Part shown: piece after piece, positions 1 to 5,838 of the stretch
Numbering within the stretch: position 1 is the first letter of the stretch
How the letters are laid out: every line of letters begins with the position of its first letter
From: Sphingomonas sp.
Lineage (GTDB): Bacteria; Pseudomonadota; Alphaproteobacteria; Sphingomonadales; Sphingomonadaceae
Length of the DNA: 6,540 nt
Reading direction: 5' to 3'
Assembly (NCBI GenBank): GCA_019247755.1
Contig: JAFBAM010000243.1
Coordinates: 1-6,540, forward strand
Notes under the pieces: generated by a model
Seen by the model: only the letters and a program-made list of their open reading frames with translations
Told to the model about the DNA's origin: nothing
The model's database searches: none
Translations under genes and position numbers: made by a program

Positions 1-867
1 CGCGTGCTCCTGTCGCAGCTCGAGCATCACAGCAACATCGTGCCGTGGCAGCTCGCGGGTTACGAAGTCGACGCGGTTCCGCTCACGCCCGACGGCCAGA
101 TCGACCTCGACGCCGCCGAGCAAATGCTCACCGACGAGCATCGCGTCGTCGCCTTCGCCCACGTCTCCAATGTGCTCGGCTCGGTGCTCGACGCGAAGCG
201 CGCCGCCGACATCGCGCATTCGAAAGGTGCGCTGCTGCTACTCGACGGCTGCCAGGCGGTGCCGCGCCTGCCGGTCGACGTCGCCGCGATCGGCGCCGAC
301 TTTTACGCTTATTCCGCGCACAAGCTTTACGGGCCGACCGGAATCGGCTGTCTGTGGGGCCGGCATGATCTCCTCGATCTCCTGCCGCCATGGCAGGGTG
401 GCGGCTCAATGATCGATCGCGTCACGTTCGAGAAGACGACTTACCTCGATGCGCCCGCGCGGTTCGAGGCGGGCACGCCGCACATCGTCGGCGCGGTGGG
501 GCTGTACGCTGCGATAAACTGGGTCGAGAATCTTAGCCTTGGTGCGATCCACGCCCATGAGTGCGCGCTCGTCGCTGAATGCCGCCAGGCGCTCCGCAAG
601 GTCGGCGGCGTCACGCTCTATGGACCCGAGGACAGCGCTGGAATCGTCAGCTTCAACGTCGATGGGGTGCACGCGCACGACACCGCCACCATATTGGATG
701 ATGCGGGCGTCGCGGTCCGCGCCGGCCACCATTGCGCGCAGCCGTTGATGGACTGGCTCGGCGTCCCAGCGACGGCGCGCGCGAGCTTCGCGGCGCACAG
801 CGACAGCGCGGACATCGAAGCGCTGGTGCGCGGGATCGAGCAGGTGAAGCGGATCTTTTCGGCATGA
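1..867 (+). CDS. sufS: Cysteine desulfurase SufS, C-terminal part (5' end outside window)
   Basis: PLP-dependent class V aminotransferase-fold enzyme that takes sulfur from cysteine as a persulfide and passes it to the SUF Fe-S scaffold, releasing alanine; cytoplasmic. The frame is open from base 1 and 288 residues are present. The family is usually a little over 400 residues, so about 115-120 N-terminal residues are missing. Visible landmarks are EHHSNIVPWQ at residues 8-17, with the cofactor-stacking His, the PLP-lysine motif SAHKLYGPTG (Lys codon 322-324), and the catalytic-cysteine motif RAGHHCAQPLM (Cys codon 733-735). The RxGHHCAQP form with a short active-site loop is that of SufS (group II) rather than IscS. 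The stop codon overlaps the sufT start as ATGA, which indicates an operon, and sufB, sufC and sufD are expected upstream. Family identity is secure; the symbol follows from motif plus context. Confidence 0.95.
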   Translation, partial: RVLLSQLEHHSNIVPWQLAGYEVDAVPLTPDGQIDLDAAEQMLTDEHRVVAFAHVSNVLGSVLDAKRAADIAHSKGALLLLDGCQAVPRLPVDVAAIGADFYAYSAHKLYGPTGIGCLWGRHDLLDLLPPWQGGGSMIDRVTFEKTTYLDAPARFEAGTPHIVGAVGLYAAINWVENLSLGAIHAHECALVAECRQALRKVGGVTLYGPEDSAGIVSFNVDGVHAHDTATILDDAGVAVRAGHHCAQPLMDWLGVPATARASFAAHSDSADIEALVRGIEQVKRIFSA

Positions 868-1316
868 ACCGCGAAAAGAAGATCGAGACCGAGAAGGTCG
901 ATGCGGTAGAGACGCCGCCTCGCGCTCGCGTGACTCCCGAGTTCGAGCGGAAGAAGGATTATCTCGCCGGCTTCCTGGCGGGCGACAAGGAAGAACCGAA
1001 GGGCGGCGCCGGAAGCGACCTCCAGGCGACCGTCGTCGACGTGCTGAAGTCAATCTACGACCCCGAAATCCCGGTCGACATCTACGAGCTCGGCCTCATT
1101 TACGGGGTCGACATCAGCGAGGATGGCGACGCCACCATCACCATGACCCTGACGACCCCGCACTGCCCGGTCGCGGAGTCACTGCCACAGGAAGTCGAGC
1201 TTCGGGTTATGTCGGTTCCGGGAATCCGCGACGCGGTCGTGAACTTGGTCTGGGATCCGCCATGGGACCCGTCGAAGATGAGTGACGAGGCTCGCCTCGA
1301 ATTGGGAATGTTATGA
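864..1316 (+). CDS. sufT: SufT, DUF59/MIP18-family Fe-S assembly protein
   Basis: 150-residue cytoplasmic protein of the MIP18 (DUF59, PaaD-like) family, which in SUF operons helps Fe-S cluster maturation of client proteins; its exact chemistry is not settled. Residues 1-50 are a charged, low-complexity extension rich in Lys and Glu that looks disordered. The DUF59 domain covers about 53-135, with the signature DPEIPVDIYELGLIY at 66-80 and the conserved motif TTPHCP carrying Cys101. The tail WDPPWDPSKMSDEARLELG is typical of the SUF-associated subfamily. I chose the ATG at 864 because it overlaps the sufS stop as ATGA; the frame stays open further upstream, but that part would lie wholly inside sufS. 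Its own stop overlaps the sufA start in the same way, so the three genes are probably coupled. Confidence 0.93.
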   Translation: MNREKKIETEKVDAVETPPRARVTPEFERKKDYLAGFLAGDKEEPKGGAGSDLQATVVDVLKSIYDPEIPVDIYELGLIYGVDISEDGDATITMTLTTPHCPVAESLPQEVELRVMSVPGIRDAVVNLVWDPPWDPSKMSDEARLELGML

Positions 1317-1672
1317 ACAAGGAAACGAAACTCCGCGCCCGGCCCGCAGCGATCACGCTGACGCCAACTGCGGAAAACCGCGTCGCCGAGCTGATGGCAA
1401 AGGCGCCCGAGGGCGCGATCGGCGTCAAGCTGTCGACTCCGCGACGCGGCTGCTCCGGCCTCGCCTATTCGGTCGATTATGTGACCGAGGAGAGCAAGGT
1501 CGACGAGAAGATCGAGACGCCCGGCGGCACCTTCTATGTCGACGGCGCGAGCGTGCTCTACTTGATCGGCTCGGTGATGGACTGGCGTGAGGACGATTTC
1601 GCCGCTGGCTTCGTGTTCGAAAACCCCAACGCCAAGGGCGCCTGTGGCTGCGGCGAAAGCTTCACCGTCTAG
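1313..1672 (+). CDS. sufA: A-type Fe-S carrier protein SufA (HesB/IscA family)
   Basis: 119-residue HesB/IscA-fold protein that carries iron or an Fe-S cluster from the SufBCD scaffold to apoproteins in the cytoplasm. The three conserved cluster-ligand cysteines are all present: Cys47 in RRGCSGLAY, and Cys111 and Cys113 in the C-terminal motif ACGCGESF. The domain covers about 13-119, preceded by a short basic N-terminus. ATG 1313 overlaps the sufT stop as ATGA, so translation is probably coupled to sufT. Position at the end of sufS-sufT-sufA argues for SufA; ErpA or IscA are alternative names within the same family that sequence alone separates poorly. I see no hairpin terminator in the 41 bases after the stop, so read-through into the next gene is possible. 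Confidence 0.93.
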   Translation: MNKETKLRARPAAITLTPTAENRVAELMAKAPEGAIGVKLSTPRRGCSGLAYSVDYVTEESKVDEKIETPGGTFYVDGASVLYLIGSVMDWREDDFAAGFVFENPNAKGACGCGESFTV

Positions 1673-1700
1673 CTTAACAGTGCTAAATCGCCGCCGCGAA

Positions 1701-1705
1701 AGGAG
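1701..1705 (+). promoter_or_regulatory. Shine-Dalgarno AGGAG of the small exported protein
   Basis: AGGAG lies 8 bases before ATG 1714. It is one of the clearest ribosome-binding sites in the window and is the main support for calling this short gene and its start. Confidence 0.8.
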
Positions 1706-1713
1706 AGTGTACG

Positions 1714-1977
1714 ATGCTCCTGTTCACGGTCGCATTGCTCGCCGCCTCGGCAGCCGCCGAGCCCGCCCGCGACATGCCGGTGCTCGATCCTACGCCTGAA
1801 GGCGCGCTTTGTCCGGAAACCCCGATGTCACTTGCACGCAAAATGGGGAAGAGGCCCCCGCAGGCGATTCCACTTTCGAAGTTGCCGCCTGCCCAGACCT
1901 TCATGGCGGTCGACCGCCGAATCGACGGCTGCGAAGCGCCGCTGACGATGGTCAAATACCGGCGAGGCAACCGCTAG
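1714..1977 (+). CDS. Small exported protein of unknown function
   Basis: 87 residues; I do not recognise a named family. The N-terminus (residues 1-15, LLFTVALLAASAAA core) is a hydrophobic Ala/Leu segment ending in Ala before Glu-Pro, which looks like a Sec signal peptide cleaved near residue 15. It lacks the usual Lys/Arg at the very start. The predicted mature part is about 70 residues, Pro-rich, with exactly two cysteines (33 and 73) that could form a disulfide in the periplasm, and a basic tail. The start is supported by AGGAG at 1701-1705 with 8 bases of spacing; an in-frame stop at 1684 and no other start codon in between leave no alternative. It lies 41 bases after sufA on the same strand and may be transcribed with it. 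Coding is likely from the RBS, signal-like N-terminus and high-GC codon use; the function is open. Confidence 0.75.
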   Translation: MLLFTVALLAASAAAEPARDMPVLDPTPEGALCPETPMSLARKMGKRPPQAIPLSKLPPAQTFMAVDRRIDGCEAPLTMVKYRRGNR

Positions 1978-1988
1978 CTCCACTGTCA

Positions 1989-2007
1989 GCCGAAAAGGGG
2001 AATCGGC
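1989..2007 (+). promoter_or_regulatory. Shine-Dalgarno of the MddA-like gene inside a small hairpin loop
   Basis: GCCGA (1989-1993) pairs perfectly with TCGGC (2003-2007), leaving the nine-base loop AAAGGGGAA that contains the Shine-Dalgarno. The stem ends directly at ATG 2008. A five-pair stem is weak, so this could be chance; it would expose rather than hide the site. Confidence 0.35.
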
Positions 2008-2748
2008 ATGTCACGCTCGCTCACCATGCTCTTCGCGATCATTTGCTATGCGATCTTCTTCGCGACCTTCCTCTACCTCATCGTCTTCGTCGGCGATCTT
2101 TCCTTCGCTGGCCGGACGGTCGACGTCGGCCCCGAAGCGCCGCCAATGACCGCGGCGATCATTGACGTCGCGCTCATCGCTTTATTCGGCGTTCAGCACA
2201 GCGTGATGGCGCGTCCTGGCTTCAAGGCGAAGTGGACGCAGATCGTCCCGCCGCCTGCCGAACGAAGCGTCTACGTGCTCGCCGCGAGCGTCGCGCTCAT
2301 GATCCTGTTCTACGGCTGGCGCCCGATCGACACGATCATCTGGAACGTCAGAAATCCGGTCCTATCGGGAGCGCTGTGGGTGGTGTTCTGGATCGGGTGG
2401 GCCACGGTTCTTGTCAGCACGTTCCTGATCAACCATTTCGAGCTATTCGGGCTGCAGCAGGCCTGGTTCAACATGCGTGGGCGCGAGGCCGAGCGGCCGG
2501 AGCTGAGACAGCCTTTCTTCTACCGCTGGGTAGCACACCCGCTCTACGCCGGCTTCTTCATGGCCTTTTGGGGGGCGCCTGAAATGACGGCGGGGCATCT
2601 GCTGCTCGCCGCGGGCGTCTCCGTCTACATGCTGATCGCTATCCGCTACGAAGAGCGCGATCTAACCACCCTGTTCGGAGACGATTACCGCCGCTACCGC
2701 GCCAGCGTCGGCGGCCTGATTCCGCGCATTCGGCGGAGTGCAAGCTAG
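2008..2748 (+). CDS. mddA: Integral-membrane S-methyltransferase, MddA-like (NnrU/isoprenylcysteine methyltransferase fold)
   Basis: 246-residue inner-membrane protein. Hydrophobic segments lie at about 7-29, 47-66, 87-104, 118-142 and 176-212. The C-terminal half has the SAM-dependent membrane methyltransferase pattern: HPLY at 177-180, then EERDL at 215-219, FGDDY at 223-227 and a final YRxY. The segments FGVQHSVMARP (60-70), INHFELFGLQQ (141-151) and PEMTAGHLL (191-199) match my memory of methanethiol S-methyltransferase MddA, which methylates methanethiol to dimethyl sulfide. The closest alternative is a generic NnrU-family or isoprenylcysteine-methyltransferase-like protein, so substrate and symbol are inferred. 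ATG 2008 is preceded by an AAGGGGA Shine-Dalgarno. It starts 30 bases after the small exported gene and its stop shares CTAG with the convergent protease gene. The neighbouring suf genes also concern sulfur, but that may be coincidence. Confidence 0.72.
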   Translation: MSRSLTMLFAIICYAIFFATFLYLIVFVGDLSFAGRTVDVGPEAPPMTAAIIDVALIALFGVQHSVMARPGFKAKWTQIVPPPAERSVYVLAASVALMILFYGWRPIDTIIWNVRNPVLSGALWVVFWIGWATVLVSTFLINHFELFGLQQAWFNMRGREAERPELRQPFFYRWVAHPLYAGFFMAFWGAPEMTAGHLLLAAGVSVYMLIAIRYEERDLTTLFGDDYRRYRASVGGLIPRIRRSAS

Positions 2749-5048
2749 AAGCCGAGGCTGAAGCGGATCGCGGCGCCCTTATCATCGGGCGCGCTGGCGA
2801 TGTGGCCTGGCTCACGCCGGTAGAACAAGTTCGCGCCTAGCCATGCCTTGCCGTCCAGCAGTCTCGATCCGTAGCTGAGTTCGGTGTCCACTTCGCGGCC
2901 GCTCGGCATCAGCGACATGCGGCGCAGGCTGTCAGTCGCGGTCAGCGTCGCATAATCGTAGGCTGTCGGCAGCATCATCGCGAACCCGCCACGCTCGACG
3001 CGGAGCGGCTGCGAGATGCGGAGCGCGATGCTGTCATTCCCAGACAGCACGCCAAGCTTCGCAAGGTCGAAGCCATAAGCGCCGGTTTGGAACTTACCGC
3101 CTGCAAAGTCGGTCCAGCCGCGGCGCGCTGTCGCGGTCGCCTTCCAGCCGCCACCGAAGTCGTGCCGCGCCTCTGCGTCGAGGAACATGGTGTTGGCGCC
3201 ACCTGCCCCCAGCGTGTTCGACAGGCGGCCGCCGAGCAAAGTCTGCTTTTCCTCCAGCCGGCTGACGCCGAGCGAGAGCCAATTGCTGCCGATCCTCTTG
3301 TCCGCGGTGATGCTGGCGTAGCGGTAGGGCGATCCGGTCGCGGTCGTCTTGACGTCCTGCCAGACGCTGCCCGTCTCACCAGAGAAGGTGAAACCGACGC
3401 CTCCCAGCTCGTGACGGACAGCCATGCTGCTGCCGCGCTTGGCGGCGAAGCCCGGTGTCCCCGCGATGTCATTGGCGATCAGGAACGAGCCTGCGCTGGC
3501 GCCGGTCAGCCGACGCTCAATCGCCTTGGCGCCCTCGGCGAAACCGAAGGCGATCGCGGTCTTGTTGTCGAGCCTCGCGACGGCCGAGCCGGCGATCAGG
3601 CGCGACTTTCGCAGGTCCTCGGGGCCGATGCCCACAGGACTCACTGAATAGCCGCCGATCAATCCGTGCCGCTGGTTAACGGTCATGGCGATGCTGAGCG
3701 GACCGGCCTGAACCTGGCTGACCAGCACGTCGTTTTGAAGCGAGCGCGACAGCGGATGGTCGGCTTCGGCGCGGCGCAGGGTCGCTGCCATGTTCATCAC
3801 GAACGCACGATCGTAGCCGTCCAGGATGATCGCACCCAGCGATTTGCCGGTCGCCGCATCGCCGGCAGCAGGCGGAAGATCGCTCGTAATGATCGGCGTC
3901 TGACTGCCGGCTACGCTCGCCGAACCGACGGGAGCAAAGGCGCGCTGGATGTTCAGCCGTCCATGGCCATAGACTGAGTCGACACCGGCAGCACCCAGGT
4001 CGTCTGCCGTCTGGAACAGGATCGACACGATCTGTTGCCCGGTGAGGTTGGGGAACGCCTGTGCCATCAGGGCAACGGCGCCGGTGATGGTCGGAGCGGA
4101 GAAGCTCGTCCCGGACCAGAGGAACTGCGCGCCGGTTTGGTCGGGAGCGCGGTCCCTGTAGCCGAGCGCCATCAGATAATAAGCCGCGCCGGTCCCCGCC
4201 CGATTAGAGAAGTCCGAGATCTGACTGGCGTCCTTACCGCCGGAACCATTGTTCACGCCGACCGAGCCCGCGATGATGACCGATCCCGGGAACTGCTGGG
4301 CGGGAATGAGCGCGAACGGATCAGAATTGGCGCCCTTGGTCGGATCGGTGCCGTCGTTGCCGGCCGAAATCACGAGGACGATACCGGCATTGACCGCGCG
4401 AGACATGGCGTTGAGCAACTGAGTTCCCGGCGGTGAACCACCTAGCGACAGATTGATCACCTTGGCGCCCGCGTTGCGCGCTGCATCGATACCTGCCGCA
4501 ATCGCGGGGTCGAAGAATTGGCACCCGTTGGTCTGCGCGCACGAACCGGGCTGGTCGGCACGTTCGCTGACGATCGTGGCATCGAAGGCTACGCCCATGG
4601 TGTTCTGGCCATTGCGAGCGGCCGCCGCGACGGCGCTTACCGCTGTGCCGTGCCCACCGTCATCACCGACGCCGCGACTGCCGGCGACGTCTCCGCTCGC
4701 GGGATCGATCCTGCCCGTGAACTCCGACAGGGTCGGATTGATGCCGCTGTCGACGATGCCGATCTTGACGTTCTTGCCGGTAGCACCGGCGTTGTAGGCC
4801 GCAATCGCGTTGGAAACGACCGAATACTCGGACGCCTGATACTCCGCCGTGTTGTAGTTCGCGCCGGGCGTCGGCGTGGGGGTGGGTGTCGGCGTCGGCG
4901 TGGGAGTCGGTGTCGGCGTGGGAGTTGGGGTCGGTGTGACCGGTGCCGGCGGAATCGGCGAAACGCCGCCGCCGCCACCGCCGCAGGCACTTAGTCCGAA
5001 CGCCATGACGAGCATGCACGCGCTCGCTCCAAAGAGCCGATTCTTCAC
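2745..5048 (-). CDS. Lipoprotein subtilisin-like serine protease (S8) with autotransporter-like C-terminus
   Basis: 767 residues from GTG 5048. Residues 1-22 form a lipoprotein signal peptide (KNR, hydrophobic core, lipobox LSAC with Cys22). After it come six glycines (23-28), a Pro-rich stretch and (Thr-Pro)12 at 38-61. The S8 domain spans about 92-371 with a complete triad: Asp100 (GIVDSGIN), His133 (GGHGTAVSA) and Ser315 (SGTSFSAP). The oxyanion Asn231 lies in SAGND. Cys170 and Cys176 could form a small disulfide loop. A linker follows, then about 450-767 is Gly- and aromatic-rich, with alternating hydrophobic segments ending in RFSLGF, as in outer-membrane beta-barrels. I infer a surface-anchored autotransporter protease like SphB1 or NalP; its substrate is unknown. 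GTG 5048 is preferred over upstream starts (open to 5210) because it has GGAGA six bases ahead and places the lipobox correctly; the upstream extension would ruin the signal peptide and overlap the divergent gene. Confidence 0.88.
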   Translation of the reverse strand: MKNRLFGASACMLVMAFGLSACGGGGGGVSPIPPAPVTPTPTPTPTPTPTPTPTPTPTPTPGANYNTAEYQASEYSVVSNAIAAYNAGATGKNVKIGIVDSGINPTLSEFTGRIDPASGDVAGSRGVGDDGGHGTAVSAVAAAARNGQNTMGVAFDATIVSERADQPGSCAQTNGCQFFDPAIAAGIDAARNAGAKVINLSLGGSPPGTQLLNAMSRAVNAGIVLVISAGNDGTDPTKGANSDPFALIPAQQFPGSVIIAGSVGVNNGSGGKDASQISDFSNRAGTGAAYYLMALGYRDRAPDQTGAQFLWSGTSFSAPTITGAVALMAQAFPNLTGQQIVSILFQTADDLGAAGVDSVYGHGRLNIQRAFAPVGSASVAGSQTPIITSDLPPAAGDAATGKSLGAIILDGYDRAFVMNMAATLRRAEADHPLSRSLQNDVLVSQVQAGPLSIAMTVNQRHGLIGGYSVSPVGIGPEDLRKSRLIAGSAVARLDNKTAIAFGFAEGAKAIERRLTGASAGSFLIANDIAGTPGFAAKRGSSMAVRHELGGVGFTFSGETGSVWQDVKTTATGSPYRYASITADKRIGSNWLSLGVSRLEEKQTLLGGRLSNTLGAGGANTMFLDAEARHDFGGGWKATATARRGWTDFAGGKFQTGAYGFDLAKLGVLSGNDSIALRISQPLRVERGGFAMMLPTAYDYATLTATDSLRRMSLMPSGREVDTELSYGSRLLDGKAWLGANLFYRREPGHIASAPDDKGAAIRFSLGF
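4866..4937. repeat. 72-bp degenerate 6-bp repeat encoding (Thr-Pro)12
   Basis: Twelve consecutive six-base units on the - strand, each an ACN-CCN codon pair, encode Thr-Pro in the protease stalk. Third positions vary (ACG, ACC, ACA, ACT with CCC, CCG, CCA), so it is conserved at protein level more than as perfect DNA. The + strand is G-rich with several runs of three or more G. Any gain or loss of a unit keeps the frame. Confidence 0.9.
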
Positions 5049-5054
5049 TTTATG

Positions 5055-5059
5055 TCTCC
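5055..5059 (-). promoter_or_regulatory. Shine-Dalgarno of the protease gene
   Basis: GGAGA on the - strand lies six bases before GTG 5048. It decides the start of the protease at the residue that begins a proper lipoprotein signal peptide. Confidence 0.7.
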
Positions 5060-5082
5060 GCTCAAGCCGTTGAAAAACCACG

Positions 5083-5111
5083 ACTTCCCAGCGTGCATTA
5101 TGGTTTATAAT
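5083..5111 (+). promoter_or_regulatory. Probable sigma70-type promoter for the nucleotidase-dapD operon
   Basis: A perfect TATAAT at 5106-5111 sits in an AT-rich island (about 5096-5130) inside otherwise GC-rich DNA, between divergent genes. The -35 region at the right distance (ACTTCC, 5083-5088) is poor, so an activator or a -10-driven promoter is possible. The predicted transcription start near 5118 gives a leader of about 40 bases. The - strand of the same island has TTGAAA (5120-5115) and TATAAA (5109-5104), but not at standard spacing, so the protease promoter probably lies here too but cannot be fixed. Confidence 0.5.
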
Positions 5112-5137
5112 AGCTTTCAATTTGATTAAGGAACTGA

Positions 5138-5146
5138 ATGGCTTAG
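5138..5146 (+). other. Minimal leader reading frame ATG-GCT-TAG (Met-Ala-stop)
   Basis: ATG 5138 is preceded by AAGGAA (5128-5133) four bases upstream, a good Shine-Dalgarno, yet the frame stops after one further codon (TAG 5144-5146). It is out of frame with the nucleotidase start at 5161. It may be a translated mini-ORF that affects initiation downstream, or a chance arrangement. Confidence 0.3.
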
Positions 5147-5160
5147 GGGCAGGCGCGCCC

Positions 5161-5838
5161 ATGGACAGCCGCTTCGCCCACATCCGTGACTGGATCTTCG
5201 ACCTCGACAATTGCCTGTACCCGGCGAACAGCCGTCTGTTCGAGCTGATCGACGAGCGGATGACGGCTTACATCCAGCGGCTGCTCGACGTAGACTGGGA
5301 CGAGGCTCGGCGCGTGCAGAAGATGCACTTCCACGGGTCCGGAACGACGCTGGCCGGGCTGATGAAACATCACGACGTCGACCCGCACCATTTCATGGGC
5401 GAGGTGCACGACATCCCCCTCGACCGCGTGGTCCGCAACGACCGGCTGATCGGCGCGCTCACGCGGCTGCCCGGCCGCAAGTTCGTCCATACCAACGGCA
5501 ATGCCGACTATGCCTGGAAGGTGCTCGACCGCCTCGGCGTCGCGGCCGAGATCGACCATCTTCATGACATCTTCGCCGCCGACCTGACGCCCAAGCCCGA
5601 AGTGCACGGCTATCGCAAGCTGCTCGACCAGTTCGGGATCGAACCGACCGAGGCGGTGATGGTCGAGGACATGGTCCGCAACCTCGCGCCGGCCAAGTCG
5701 CTCGGCATGACGACGGTGTGGGTGGACAATGGCTCGGAGCGTGGCAGTCACGGATATGACGATGCCATCGTCGATGTGCGGGTGACCGACGTCGGCGATT
5801 GGCTCGAAAGCATCTTGGGGGAAGAAAATGTCGACTGA
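5161..5838 (+). CDS. HAD-superfamily pyrimidine 5'-nucleotidase
   Basis: 225-residue cytoplasmic HAD-IA hydrolase of the pyrimidine 5'-nucleotidase type (yeast Sdt1/Phm8-like), expected to dephosphorylate UMP/CMP-like nucleotides or similar phosphates. Motif I is WIFDLDNCLYP (11-21) with nucleophile Asp14 and acid/base Asp16. Motif II is FVHTNGN with Thr111, motif III is LTPKPEV with Lys145, and motif IV is MVEDMVRN with Glu169 and Asp170. The helical cap lies between motifs I and II (about 22-95). Position 18, normally Thr or Val in DxDx(T/V), is Cys here. I chose ATG 5161 because homologues as I recall them begin close before the RDWIFDLDN motif; the frame is open to TTG 5122, but that start has no ribosome-binding site. 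It overlaps dapD by 11 bases, so the pair is an operon. The overlap does not by itself imply a role in lysine synthesis. Confidence 0.88.
   Translation: MDSRFAHIRDWIFDLDNCLYPANSRLFELIDERMTAYIQRLLDVDWDEARRVQKMHFHGSGTTLAGLMKHHDVDPHHFMGEVHDIPLDRVVRNDRLIGALTRLPGRKFVHTNGNADYAWKVLDRLGVAAEIDHLHDIFAADLTPKPEVHGYRKLLDQFGIEPTEAVMVEDMVRNLAPAKSLGMTTVWVDNGSERGSHGYDDAIVDVRVTDVGDWLESILGEENVD
5817..5824 (+). promoter_or_regulatory. Shine-Dalgarno of dapD inside the nucleotidase gene
   Basis: GGGGGAAG lies in the last codons of the nucleotidase gene, a few bases before ATG 5828. Ribosomes finishing the nucleotidase pass over it, consistent with coupled translation. Confidence 0.6.

Noticed and set aside
406..1053. 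Antisense open frame opposite sufS and sufT
   Set aside because: Arg- and Ser-rich shadow frame with no recognisable motif, fully opposed to secure coding sequence.
1673..1713. Possible terminator after sufA
   Set aside because: No stable inverted repeat followed by a T run could be found in these 41 bases.
5152..5159. Palindrome GGCGCGCC before the nucleotidase start
   Set aside because: An eight-base GC palindrome is common by chance at this base composition and shows no other sign of being an operator.
5122..5160. TTG 5122 as start of the nucleotidase
   Set aside because: There is no Shine-Dalgarno ahead of it, it lies near the expected transcription start, and the 13 added residues do not resemble the family's N-terminus as I recall it.
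5049..5210. N-terminal extension of the protease up to an ATG at 5210, or an ATG at 5162
   Set aside because: The extension would bury the lipoprotein signal peptide and overlap the nucleotidase coding region. The ATG at 5162 arises only because CCATGG is its own reverse complement.
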